Assembly: GCA_002501205.1 (NCBI GenBank)
Contig: DLRW01000020.1
Span: 1 to 42,684, forward strand
Direction: 5' to 3'
DNA: 42,684 nt
Origin: Flavobacteriales bacterium UBA7878
Lineage (GTDB): Bacteria > Bacteroidota > Bacteroidia > Flavobacteriales > Schleiferiaceae
Positions within the stretch are counted from its first letter, which is position 1; each line of letters opens with the position of its first letter. Of the stretch, positions 8,783 through 16,957 are shown piece after piece. Below the pieces are notes generated by a model, which saw only the letters and a list, made by a program, of their open reading frames with translations, was not told the DNA's origin and searched no databases. The translations under genes were made by a program, and so were the position numbers.

Positions 8783-9181
8783 TTAATCAGCCATCATTCT
8801 CAGAAATTCAATTTTTTCTTTACTTACTTCAAGTTTAAGTTCCTTTCGCAAATCGTCTCTTAGTGAAAGTAGAAGAGGTTCCAAATCAGCATTGTAAGAT
8901 TTAGCAATGTCCTTAGCGATTTTTTTAACCAATTTGACTTGTGAAATATTTCCCATCAATTGAATTTCTGCCATAATATCTTCCAGGTCATCTCCAACCT
9001 TTACAGGACTTCTTTGAATACAATTTTCTAATTTCAAATAAGTATCTACTAAAAAATCTATTCGTTTATTTCGTTTAGTATTAGCAATATCATTTTTCTG
9101 TTTTAATAAATATCCTACGATCCAACCGACAGTGGGAATTGTTACAGCAATGATTAATTTCCAAAATTCAATGTCCATCAT
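8783..9181 (-). CDS. Hypothetical protein with N-terminal membrane helix and coiled coil
   Basis: I do not recognise this 132-residue protein. An N-terminal membrane helix (about 7-26, KLIIAVTIPTVGWIVGYLLK) is followed by a charged, largely helical cytoplasmic domain (TKRNKRIDFLVDTYLKLENC) that is likely coiled coil. Many small Bacteroidota and proteobacterial orphans have this architecture. It is the first gene of a two-gene unit with the 189-aa protein downstream. The low GC content and lack of recognisable relatives suggest an accessory gene pair. Confidence 0.62.
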   Translation of the reverse strand: MMDIEFWKLIIAVTIPTVGWIVGYLLKQKNDIANTKRNKRIDFLVDTYLKLENCIQRSPVKVGDDLEDIMAEIQLMGNISQVKLVKKIAKDIAKSYNADLEPLLLSLRDDLRKELKLEVSKEKIEFLRMMAD

Positions 9182-9334
9182 ATTTTTATATTAGGTATAA
9201 CTGTTTCTTCACCAGAATCTCATTTTTGAAATTTAGATATATTTCATAAACTGCTAAAATTATAGTAGTTATCCCGCTGTTTTTCATCGTCCTATAGAAT
9301 ATGGTCTAAGTTTCGAAATCCAATGCAATAGCCA

Positions 9335-9379
9335 CAAAAAAAATCCCGACCTCCTTGCGGAGACCGGGATGGATTTTTT
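9335..9379 (-). terminator. Rho-independent terminator downstream of gap
   Basis: The arms ATCCCG (9343-9348) / CGGGAT (9365-9370) and CTCC / GGAG form a stem with a 2x2 internal loop and a TTGC apical loop. T-runs lie on both sides, so on the minus strand the stem is followed by TTTTTTTT (end of gap). The plus side also carries a T-run, so it could act in both directions. Confidence 0.75.
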
Positions 9380-9387
9380 TAAGAGAG

Positions 9388-9456
9388 TTTAGAATGTAGA
9401 ATCTAGAGTTTAGATCTAAAATCTAAGGTCTAACATCTATCGTCTAAAGTCTATCC
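9388..9456. repeat. Degenerate heptanucleotide tandem repeat
   Basis: Ten units lie in register from 9388: TTTAGAA, TGTAGAA, TCTAGAG, TTTAGA (one base short), TCTAAAA, TCTAAGG, TCTAACA, TCTATCG, TCTAAAG, TCTATCC. The TCTA core recurs at exactly 7-nt steps at 9415, 9422, 9429, 9436, 9443 and 9450. The array fills the space between the gap stop codon and its terminator, so it should be transcribed as the 3' UTR of gap. Confidence 0.85.
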
Positions 9457-10910
9457 TAATAATATCTTTTACGACGCACCTGAGCAATATACTTGCTCAA
9501 ACGAATAACCTGACGGCTATAACCGTACTCATTATCGTACCATACGTACAATACCATGTTTTTGCCATTGGCATCTACAATGGTTGCAGGGCTATCGAAA
9601 ATAGAAGGGCAAGACTCACCAACAATGTCACTGGATACCAGTTCGTTGCTCATAGAGTACTTAATCTGCTCAACCAAATCACCTTTAAGGGCAGCACTGC
9701 GCATGGCATTGTTTACACCGTCCAAATCGGTAGCGTTTTTAACCTCCAAATTCAAGATGGCCAAAGAACCATTAGGAACAGGAACACGAATGGCGTTAGA
9801 AGTTAATTTACCCGCCATTACCGGAAGGGCTTTAGCTACAGCAGCACCAGCACCAGTTTCAGTAATAACCATGTTTAAGGCAGCAGCACGACCACGACGG
9901 TATTTCTTGTGCATATTGTCTACCAGGTTCTGGTCATTGGTATAAGCGTGTACGGTTTCAATATGACCGCGCTCTACACCAAAGGCATCTTCGATAACTT
10001 TCAATACCGGAGTAATGGCATTGGTAGTACAGCTAGCGGCAGAGAAGATGTTCACCTCACTAGGATCGAAATCCATTTGGTTAACACCGTGCACAATATT
10101 AGGAACTCCTTTACCAGGAGCGGTTAATAATACTTTCGCAGCACCTTTAGCTTGCAAGTGACGGCTCAAAGCTGCCTCATCGCGGAAAGCACCGGTATTG
10201 TCGATAATCAAGGCATCATTAATACCATAAGCGGTATAATCGATATCCTCTGGTTTGGCAGCATTGATGAATTTGATCTGACGACCGTTAATGATCAAAG
10301 CCATGTTCTCAACGTCCGCTTCTACAGTGCCAGGGAAGTTTCCATGCACTGAGTCAACACGTAAAAGAGAAGCACGTTTTTCTAAGCTTTCAGGAGTTTC
10401 TCCACGGCTAACTACGGCACGCAAACGCAATTGCTCGCCCATTCCTTCTTGAGCCATTAATTCACGGGCAACTAAACGCCCAATACGCCCAAAACCATAA
10501 AGAACCACGTCTTTAGGAGTTGTACGCTCCATATTGTCCGGACCAATAAAGTCGGCCAATTTGCTGTTCAGGAATTCTGAAACACTGGCAAAATTGCTTC
10601 CTTCATTCAGCCACTCACTAGCCAAACGGCCAATGTCCATACGGGCGGGAGCTAAATCCATTTGCACCAATTCGTCCAAAAGGGCTACGGTGTCGGTAAT
10701 GGTAATGTTTTGTCCTACAATGTTGCGAGCATAAGAATGCAGGTTCAGCACTTCGCTGGGACGTTGATCCACCAATTGGTTGCGGAACAACACGGTTTCA
10801 ATGCCTTTATCTAAGTAAAGATCATTGATGTTTTTGATAAATTGAACCGCCAGTTTCTCTTGCTGAATTCTCTGAGCAACAGATTCTTGATAATTGTTTG
10901 TCTGCGCCAT
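9456..10910 (-). CDS. gap: Glyceraldehyde-3-phosphate dehydrogenase, long form
   Basis: The glycolytic enzyme oxidising glyceraldehyde-3-phosphate to 1,3-bisphosphoglycerate with NAD(P). At 484 residues it has an N-terminal helical extension of about 130 residues before the Rossmann domain (VVLYGFGRIGRLVARELM, about 135-152). The catalytic Cys294 lies in SAASCTTNAITP, His321 in ETVHAYTNDQ, and the signature WYDNEYGYS is near 457-465. The extension marks the long GAPDH class found in Bacteroidota and some Proteobacteria, distinct from the usual 330-340-aa enzyme. It is monocistronic, with its own promoter, a heptad-repeat 3' UTR and a terminator. Confidence 0.96.
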   Translation of the reverse strand: MAQTNNYQESVAQRIQQEKLAVQFIKNINDLYLDKGIETVLFRNQLVDQRPSEVLNLHSYARNIVGQNITITDTVALLDELVQMDLAPARMDIGRLASEWLNEGSNFASVSEFLNSKLADFIGPDNMERTTPKDVVLYGFGRIGRLVARELMAQEGMGEQLRLRAVVSRGETPESLEKRASLLRVDSVHGNFPGTVEADVENMALIINGRQIKFINAAKPEDIDYTAYGINDALIIDNTGAFRDEAALSRHLQAKGAAKVLLTAPGKGVPNIVHGVNQMDFDPSEVNIFSAASCTTNAITPVLKVIEDAFGVERGHIETVHAYTNDQNLVDNMHKKYRRGRAAALNMVITETGAGAAVAKALPVMAGKLTSNAIRVPVPNGSLAILNLEVKNATDLDGVNNAMRSAALKGDLVEQIKYSMSNELVSSDIVGESCPSIFDSPATIVDANGKNMVLYVWYDNEYGYSRQVIRLSKYIAQVRRKRYY

Positions 10911-10945
10911 TTTAGCGTGATTTGAGAGGGTTTAAAAAAACGCTG

Positions 10946-10973
10946 CAAATGTAGACTATTTACAAATTATCAA
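10946..10973 (-). promoter_or_regulatory. gap promoter
   Basis: On the minus strand TTG (10973-10971), a 17-nt spacer and TACATTTG (10953-10946) match the Bacteroidota TTG-N17-23-TAnnTTTG promoter exactly. The predicted start site is near 10938, about 28 nt before the ATG. Confidence 0.65.
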
Positions 10974-11027
10974 GGGTTAAATCAGGCCTTTTTGCCTTTC
11001 GGCGGATGGGATTTTACTGATAGTCAA

Positions 11028-12056
11028 TTATCGAATTCCATTGCGGTTGGCCCAACGATGGTATTTCGCCTTATTGATATTATGCTGCCGCAGGCTCTGC
11101 GCAAAGGAATGGTAACCTGGTCGGTCGGGATCTGCGCACATAAAGATATACGAATGATCCTGAGCTTTTAAAACGGCATCGATACTGCGCGGATCGGGAA
11201 TACGAATCGGCCCTGGAGGTAAGCCGGTATGCAAATAGGTATTATAAGGAGAGTCGATATCCAGGTTTTTGGTATACACTCTTTGCACGATTAAATTGGG
11301 GTTTTCCAATTTCATGGCATATATCACGGTTGGATCCGATTGTAATTTAATGCCTTTCTCCAATCGGTTGAGGTATAAGCCGGCCACCTTGGGCATTTCA
11401 TCCGGTCGGGCAGTTTCGCTTTCCACAATACTGGCCAGGGTAATTACTTCATGTCGACTTAAGCCACTTTTTTCGAGCAAAGCAGTGCGACTTTGCCAAA
11501 AGCGCTCCGATTCGCGTAGCATTCTTTGAACAAAATCATGAGGACTGGTAATCCAGTAAAACTCATAGGTATTCGACAAGAAGAAGCCTGGCAGTTCCTT
11601 GCGGTTGATTTTAAAATCTTCTAAAACCTGATCGCTCTTCAAATATTTGAGGAAATCCAGCGAATCCGGTTCTAAGGCTTCACCTGCCTGGCCCGCTAAA
11701 TCTTCCAGGGTATAAGCCATGTTTAAGGTAAGGCGTACCGGCTCTTGAATTCCGGCACGAAGACGATTCACCAAACTATTATTGCTCATGCCACTGCTAA
11801 TGGCATATTTACCTGGCTTGATGTTTTGAGGCAACTTCTTCCATTCGGCCAGCAGTTCAAAGTATTCCCGATGAATGAGAAGAGTGTCCAGCTGAAGTAA
11901 AAGCTCTTCATAGCTGGTGCCGGGTTCAATATAAAGATGATGACTTTGCTCTAAGCTCACCACATTAGGAGCCCAAATAATGCGATGGGCTCGATAGCCC
12001 AGATAGCCTCCAACCGATAAAATAATGCCAAGAAGAATAAGTAGTCTTCGTTTCAT
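11028..12056 (-). CDS. mltG: Endolytic peptidoglycan transglycosylase MltG
   Basis: A YceG-like lytic transglycosylase that cleaves nascent glycan strands at the inner membrane and so sets strand length. It has 342 residues, with one N-terminal membrane helix (about 4-21), a LysM-like region, and the catalytic segment ITLASIVESETARPDEMPKVAG with the conserved Glu at about 212. The family motifs YLNRLEKGIKLQSDPTVIYA and SPYNTYLHTGLPPGPI follow. The ATG overlaps the stop of the cytochrome gene by 4 nt (ATGA). It ends the dapF operon, in keeping with a cell-wall theme. Confidence 0.95.
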   Translation of the reverse strand: MKRRLLILLGIILSVGGYLGYRAHRIIWAPNVVSLEQSHHLYIEPGTSYEELLLQLDTLLIHREYFELLAEWKKLPQNIKPGKYAISSGMSNNSLVNRLRAGIQEPVRLTLNMAYTLEDLAGQAGEALEPDSLDFLKYLKSDQVLEDFKINRKELPGFFLSNTYEFYWITSPHDFVQRMLRESERFWQSRTALLEKSGLSRHEVITLASIVESETARPDEMPKVAGLYLNRLEKGIKLQSDPTVIYAMKLENPNLIVQRVYTKNLDIDSPYNTYLHTGLPPGPIRIPDPRSIDAVLKAQDHSYIFMCADPDRPGYHSFAQSLRQHNINKAKYHRWANRNGIR

Positions 12057-14032
12057 GAAAAGAATTTCCGGTAGTGTTCCTTAGCCTGAACATTCTGCGG
12101 GTCCAAGCGAATTATAGCTTCCAAAGCGCGCTTCAAAGCTAGGGCATCTTCGCTTTGCATGGCACGCCGAGCTTCATTTTGCCAGGCTAAAAGATAGTCA
12201 GGATAGCGCTCTAAACAAAGCTTTAAGTATTGTGCAGCCTCGGCATTGCGCCTTTGCTCCAGCATTAAAAAAGCAATATTATTTAAGGATTCCCGATGGT
12301 AAGGTTCCTCTTGCAAGACTTCCTTCCATAAGCTTTCGGCCCTGGCTATTTGTCCTTCAGCATTTAATAAAGCCGCCCATTTATTTTTGAAGTCACCAAT
12401 AAAGGGAGCCAGATCTACCGAGCGTTCAAAGAGTTTTAAAGCTGATTCTGTATCACCTTTAAACTGATAAGCTTCCGCTAAACGGTAGGCTGTCCAGGCA
12501 TCTTTATTTTCATAATCAAGCTCGGTAAGTTCCCGCAATAGATGGTTGAGTCCATATTGCGCACCGAAGTGATACAAGCTTTCGCGATCTCCACTTAAAA
12601 AGAAATAATAGGTCCAGAGGTACAAATGCTCTGATGCTGTTTTGGGCACCTCATTTAAGAAGCGGGCCGCACTATCCAAATAAAGAGGCTTGGCGCCGAA
12701 GCGTTCAAATTGCTGCAAATAAGCCAGGGCTTTATCGCGAGCGGAGGGTTTAGAATCGTTGATGGAAAGCAGAGCTAAAAAGCGACTGGCTTCGGGCGAA
12801 ACGGGAGCTCGATTATCCTGAGGCTTTCGGATAAAATGATCATGCACCGTAACATGGGGGATGTCGGTGGCCTGAGAGGGTGGCATGTGGCATTGCACAC
12901 AATTATTGTGTTTCACCTCTCTTTCATGCATGGGTGCGGAACACATTATTTGGGCCTTATTGGCGGAGTGACATTGAATGCAAGTCTGATTAAAATTGGA
13001 AACTACCGTACTCATTACTGAGATATGTGGATTATGACAGGAAGTACAGGTGAAGGTCTCCGGATGGGCCTGATAGCAAGCGCTAAGCTTAAAACGATCA
13101 GCATGGGAGGCCATAATAAAGCGATTGTCGGAATCCTCATAGCGCGGTAAAAAAACCTGCATTACCTCTTTGAGCTCCATACCTGGTTTAAAGTCGAAAA
13201 AGCTTTTGCCTTCCTTTAATACTGCATTTCCTTGCAGGTGACAGCGCTGGCAAATTTCAAATTGCATTTGGGCGCTTAGGCGCTTGGGATTCACAATACT
13301 GCGATCTGCTTCTTTGGCGGTGTCGGTAATTTCACCCCGCATAATTTTCGCCACATGCGCGCCTCCCGGACCATGGCAGCGTTCGCAGTTAATTCCTTCC
13401 GGGATACGTCTAAATTTTTGAGTGCTACCCTTTACAAATTCGGTGGGCATGGCATTGTGGCAAGCCATGCATTCGAGGCCAATTTGCCGATTGAAGCGGC
13501 TGTTTTTACCCTCCTCAAAACCAGGAGGGAAGTCTAGCTTTTGTTCTTGAGCATACCAGGTAAAAGGCGCTTGAAAATAATAGCCATTCTCTTGCCAGAG
13601 ATGTGAATTGGTATGCTGTCCACTGCCAATAACATAATCAATGGGTTGTACTAAATTATGGAGCGTATCACCATCAGCGCCAAGCCTAAACTCGCGTAAG
13701 ACTAAGGTGTTATCTCGCCAAAAGGGTTGATAGTATAAATCTTGATAGGAATCGTAGAGCTTCTGATGTCCATCAATTTTGGCAATGCTTTTTAGAGTGT
13801 CGGCCTTGCCTATGGACTGCCCCATTCCGGTTTGGATAAAGGTCTGATGTATCCCACTATGACACTGCATACAGGTTTCGATGCCTACATAAGAAACCGT
13901 ATCATGGTGATTGAGCCATTGCAGTGATTCTTCTTTTTCGGCGCTTAGTTTTTTGGCTTTGGGATGATCACATTGATAAGCCAAAAGCATCACCAAGGCT
14001 ATAATTCCACTTAAGCTTAAAAACTTCTTCAT
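12053..14032 (-). CDS. Seven-heme cytochrome c with TPR tail, predicted lipoprotein
   Basis: A protein of 659 residues. A hydrophobic leader ends at LLAYQC (Cys21), a plausible though imperfect lipobox. Seven CxxCH heme-binding motifs follow at about 54, 188, 216, 261, 329, 351 and 378 (CMQCH, CMACH, CERCH, CQRCH, CTSCH, CIQCH, CVQCH). The remainder (about 500-659) is tetratricopeptide repeats (LAEAYQFKGDTESALKLFERS). This matches the cytochrome c554/doubled-CxxCH plus TPR proteins often annotated as multiheme. The location should be periplasmic or outer-membrane, with a likely redox role but unknown partner. It overlaps the GNAT gene upstream and mltG downstream by 4 nt each. No cytochrome maturation genes lie near. 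Confidence 0.9.
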   Translation of the reverse strand: MKKFLSLSGIIALVMLLAYQCDHPKAKKLSAEKEESLQWLNHHDTVSYVGIETCMQCHSGIHQTFIQTGMGQSIGKADTLKSIAKIDGHQKLYDSYQDLYYQPFWRDNTLVLREFRLGADGDTLHNLVQPIDYVIGSGQHTNSHLWQENGYYFQAPFTWYAQEQKLDFPPGFEEGKNSRFNRQIGLECMACHNAMPTEFVKGSTQKFRRIPEGINCERCHGPGGAHVAKIMRGEITDTAKEADRSIVNPKRLSAQMQFEICQRCHLQGNAVLKEGKSFFDFKPGMELKEVMQVFLPRYEDSDNRFIMASHADRFKLSACYQAHPETFTCTSCHNPHISVMSTVVSNFNQTCIQCHSANKAQIMCSAPMHEREVKHNNCVQCHMPPSQATDIPHVTVHDHFIRKPQDNRAPVSPEASRFLALLSINDSKPSARDKALAYLQQFERFGAKPLYLDSAARFLNEVPKTASEHLYLWTYYFFLSGDRESLYHFGAQYGLNHLLRELTELDYENKDAWTAYRLAEAYQFKGDTESALKLFERSVDLAPFIGDFKNKWAALLNAEGQIARAESLWKEVLQEEPYHRESLNNIAFLMLEQRRNAEAAQYLKLCLERYPDYLLAWQNEARRAMQSEDALALKRALEAIIRLDPQNVQAKEHYRKFFS

Positions 14033-14556
14033 CGAGATCCTTTCAATAATTGCAGCAAATGCTCGTCAATAAAAGAATCGCCTTGGCGGTACCATTGTTT
14101 ACGAAAGCCACATTTTTCAAAGCCGCATTTTTCGAAGAGTCGCAAGCTGGCCACATTTCCATCGGCAATACTTACATGCAATTGCTGCAGATCAAAGGCG
14201 GTAAAGAGATAGTCAATAAAAAGATTCAGAGCCGATTCTGCCAAGCCTTTACCTCGATTGGTCTCAGCGCCGATGAGAATACCCAAAGCCCCGCGGCGAT
14301 GGTCTACATCAAAATCAAAGAAATCTGCCAGTCCAATGCTTTGGCCTTTAAAGCAAATCATCATTCGCAATTGCCCCACTTCATAGGGACTTTTCCCTAC
14401 TTCTAGCAAGTATTGCTTCATGAGGTACTCGCTGTAAGGAGCTCTTTGCTGGGAGCTGGTCCAAAACTCAGGATTGTTCTCCCAGGCCAATAGTAGGCTT
14501 AGATCCTCGGGCTCCAAAGCCCTTAAGCTGATATCTTCCTTTTGCAGTTTTATCAT
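14029..14556 (-). CDS. GNAT-family N-acetyltransferase (RimJ/RimL type)
   Basis: 175 residues with the GNAT acetyl-CoA fold: an N-terminal DISLRALEPEDLSLLLAWEN typical of RimJ/RimL/SpeG-like members, a pyrophosphate-binding loop region IGAETNRGKGLAESALNLFI, and a C-terminal NVASLRLFEKCGFEKCGF in which a CGFEK segment is repeated. The substrate is unknown. Four-nt overlaps with dapF upstream and with the cytochrome gene downstream place it firmly in the dapF operon. Confidence 0.9.
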   Translation of the reverse strand: MIKLQKEDISLRALEPEDLSLLLAWENNPEFWTSSQQRAPYSEYLMKQYLLEVGKSPYEVGQLRMMICFKGQSIGLADFFDFDVDHRRGALGILIGAETNRGKGLAESALNLFIDYLFTAFDLQQLHVSIADGNVASLRLFEKCGFEKCGFRKQWYRQGDSFIDEHLLQLLKGSR

Positions 14557-15326
14557 TTAGCAAAGCCCTCAAATACTTTCTCTGCCGGTCCTTCCAACCA
14601 GATATTGAAATAGCCCTTTTCGGGACTGTGCTCAAAGGAAAGACTAAGCTTGCCTCCTTTGGTGCGCATGTGAATAGGAGAGAGAGGCGCCTTGCCACTG
14701 TAATGGGCTACCAGAGCCGCTGCGGTAACTCCAGTGCCACAGCTATAAGTTTCATCTTCTACCCCGCGTTCATAAGTACGCATTTCCCAGTTTTGACCTT
14801 CGCCAGTCATGAAGTTTACATTTACCCCGGCTTTTTTATAAGGTTCCGAATTACGAATGGTGCGTGCGGCAGTCACAATGTTCAATTCGTCCGGATTGGG
14901 ATGCAAAACCACATGATGAGGAGAGCCGGTATCGGTAAACCAGTCAGTGCCGCGCGCTTCAATAGTGGGCACATCGATCATTTGCAGGCGTACGCGTTTT
15001 GCTTCTACTTCTGCCAGGTGGGGACCATCAATCGCAATGAAGCGAAAGGAGTTTCCCATCCCTAAATCGTGCGCAAATTGTGCAATGCAGCGGCCGCCAT
15101 TGCCGCACATCGTACTTTCGCGACCGTCGCTATTGTAATAGATCATGCGGAAGTCAAAACCTTCGGCGGGGGCTAATATGATAAGGCCATCGGCACCTAT
15201 GCCAAATCGGCGATGACAAAATTGCTCGATGTCAGTTTGAGACCATGACGGAATTTCCTGACGACCATCGATCATAATAAAGTCATTTCCGGTACCTTGG
15301 TATTTGTGAAAAGTTATCGGACTCAC
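14553..15326 (-). CDS. dapF: Diaminopimelate epimerase
   Basis: Converts LL- to meso-diaminopimelate for lysine and peptidoglycan synthesis. It has 257 residues with the N-terminal KYQGTGNDFIMIDG. The two catalytic cysteines are Cys74 in TMCGNGGRC and Cys196 in YSCGTGVTAAAL, in the two pseudo-symmetric halves. The start appears to be GTG at 15326, because no ATG precedes the conserved N-terminus. It is the first gene of a four-gene operon (dapF, GNAT, multiheme cytochrome, mltG) in which every junction is a 4-nt overlap. The htrA gene is divergent on the other side. Confidence 0.96.
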   Translation of the reverse strand: MSPITFHKYQGTGNDFIMIDGRQEIPSWSQTDIEQFCHRRFGIGADGLIILAPAEGFDFRMIYYNSDGRESTMCGNGGRCIAQFAHDLGMGNSFRFIAIDGPHLAEVEAKRVRLQMIDVPTIEARGTDWFTDTGSPHHVVLHPNPDELNIVTAARTIRNSEPYKKAGVNVNFMTGEGQNWEMRTYERGVEDETYSCGTGVTAAALVAHYSGKAPLSPIHMRTKGGKLSLSFEHSPEKGYFNIWLEGPAEKVFEGFAK

Positions 15327-15374
15327 GTCTAAGTTAAAATGTCGTTAAAGGCTGTGTTTCAAGGATACTAGGCC

Positions 15375-15405
15375 TTGACTTGGAACAGTTATTGGAAAAA
15401 ATTTG
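15375..15405 (+). promoter_or_regulatory. Predicted htrA promoter
   Basis: TTG (15375-15377), a 20-nt spacer and AAAATTTG (15398-15405, one mismatch to TAnnTTTG) lie 26 nt before the htrA ATG. Confidence 0.45.
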
Positions 15406-15430
15406 TTGCAAAGTAAAAAGATAGGATAAC

Positions 15431-16885
15431 ATGAAGAATATTGCAAAGCTCATTTTGATTTCAGCCTTTGGGGGAATGATCAGTTTGGGACTCTATAAAG
15501 CCTTCTTTGAGAAGGAGAACACTCGAACTTTTATTGAGAGCCCCGCTCAAGTGCAACCTAGTTCGGTAAGCTATGCCGTGCCGGGAACCGCACCCGAAGA
15601 TTTTGTGGAGGCGGCCGAGAAGAGTGTTCATAGCGTAGTACACGTAAAAACAGCCGTGCGTGCTCGCGTGCCGGTAGCACAATCACCATTAGACTTTTTC
15701 TTTGGCGTACCTCAAGGTCAGGGCCAGGGTCAATTGCAATTAGGTACCGGCTCCGGGGTAATCATTAGTGAGGATGGTTATATCGTAACCAATAACCACG
15801 TAATTGAAGGCGCGGAAGAAATTTTGGTGAGCCTCAATAGTGGAGAAGAGTATCCTGCCAAAGTAATTGGCGCCGACCCCACCACTGATATTGCCTTAAT
15901 TAAGGTAGAAGATGAGGTGAGTGGATTGCCTTATCTCAACTTTAGTAATAGTGACAATCTGCGCGTTGGGGAATGGGTATTAGCAGTGGGAAACCCTTTC
16001 AATCTAACTTCTACTGTAACCGCTGGTATTGTTTCGGCCAAAGCACGTAGCATTGGTATTATCGCCGAGCAAGCAGCCATTGAGTCTTTTATTCAAACTG
16101 ATGCGGCGGTAAATCCCGGTAATAGCGGTGGAGCCCTGGTGAATACCCGCGGAGAATTAGTAGGAATCAACTCTGCCATTAGTACTCGCACCGGAAGTTT
16201 TGAAGGATACTCCTTTGCGGTGCCCAGTAATTTGGCAGAGAAGGTAGTAGCTGATTTGAAGGAATTCGGTACTGTGCAACGTGCTTATTTGGGGGTTAAA
16301 ATATCGGATGTGACCCCAAGGCTGGCAACCGATTTAAAGCTTGAAGTGAATTCCGGGGTTTATATTGGTGGCTTAAGTGAAAATGGTGCCGCCGCAGAAG
16401 CCGGCATGGCAGAAGGAGATATCATCGTGGCCGTTGATGATCGCAAGGTGAACAAAGGAGCCGAATTGCAAGAGATTATTGGTAGCAAGCGTCCTGGAGA
16501 AGCGGTGAAAGTTTCCGTTTTAAGGGATGATGTTTTAATAGACTATCAAGTAACTCTTCGCAATGTAAATGGCACCACTCAACGTTTTAAGAAGGAAGAC
16601 CTTCAGTTCTTGACCTTATTAGGTGGAAGCTTCCGCGAGGTGAATGAAGATGAGCGACGTGCTTATCGCATTCCCTATGGTGTTAAGATTTTGGATGTGA
16701 AGAGCGGCATCTTAGCCGAGCAAGATATTCCTCGCGGCTTTATCATTACCCAAATCAATCAGAAAGCCATTAAGAAGGTGGAAGATATTAATGTGGTAGG
16801 AAAAGAACTTCCACGGGATAAACCAGTAATCATCTTTGGCGTGCTTCCAAATGGACGCGAAAAATATTATGCCTTTGGTTTTTAG
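15431..16885 (+). CDS. htrA: HtrA/Do-family periplasmic serine protease with PDZ domains
   Basis: A protease/chaperone of the envelope stress response, 484 residues. An N-terminal membrane anchor or signal (about 4-22) is followed by a trypsin-like domain with the triad His123 (TNNHVIEGA), Asp153 (TTDIALIKV) and Ser232 (NPGNSGGALV). PDZ1 lies at about 280-375 (YLGVKISDVTPRLATDLKLE ... PGEAVKVSVLRDD) and a degenerate PDZ2 is at the C-terminus. The Q-rich stretch GQGQGQLQLGTGSG before the active domain is the LA-loop region. It is divergent from dapF and has its own terminator. Confidence 0.95.
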   Translation: MKNIAKLILISAFGGMISLGLYKAFFEKENTRTFIESPAQVQPSSVSYAVPGTAPEDFVEAAEKSVHSVVHVKTAVRARVPVAQSPLDFFFGVPQGQGQGQLQLGTGSGVIISEDGYIVTNNHVIEGAEEILVSLNSGEEYPAKVIGADPTTDIALIKVEDEVSGLPYLNFSNSDNLRVGEWVLAVGNPFNLTSTVTAGIVSAKARSIGIIAEQAAIESFIQTDAAVNPGNSGGALVNTRGELVGINSAISTRTGSFEGYSFAVPSNLAEKVVADLKEFGTVQRAYLGVKISDVTPRLATDLKLEVNSGVYIGGLSENGAAAEAGMAEGDIIVAVDDRKVNKGAELQEIIGSKRPGEAVKVSVLRDDVLIDYQVTLRNVNGTTQRFKKEDLQFLTLLGGSFREVNEDERRAYRIPYGVKILDVKSGILAEQDIPRGFIITQINQKAIKKVEDINVVGKELPRDKPVIIFGVLPNGREKYYAFGF

Positions 16886-16909
16886 TAATTGTGATGAAAG
16901 CAAATGAAA

Positions 16910-16937
16910 AGCGGCCCTGGATGGGGCCGCTTTTTTT
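16910..16937. terminator. Bidirectional terminator between htrA and valS
   Basis: The arms AGCGGCCC (16910-16917) and GGGCCGCT (16924-16931) form an 8-bp GC-rich stem with a 6-nt loop, followed by a T-run on the plus strand. A short TTTTC follows on the minus strand. It lies between two convergent genes. Confidence 0.85.
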
Positions 16938-16957
16938 ATGATGTAGAATTGATGTTC

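Noticed and set aside
9556..10734. Several plus-strand frames across gap
   Set aside because: Antisense to an unmistakable GAPDH; typical shadows in a gene with strong codon bias.
10911..11027. GC-rich hairpin after mltG as a terminator
   Set aside because: GGCAAAAAGGCC-like pairing is short and lacks a T-run in the right direction.
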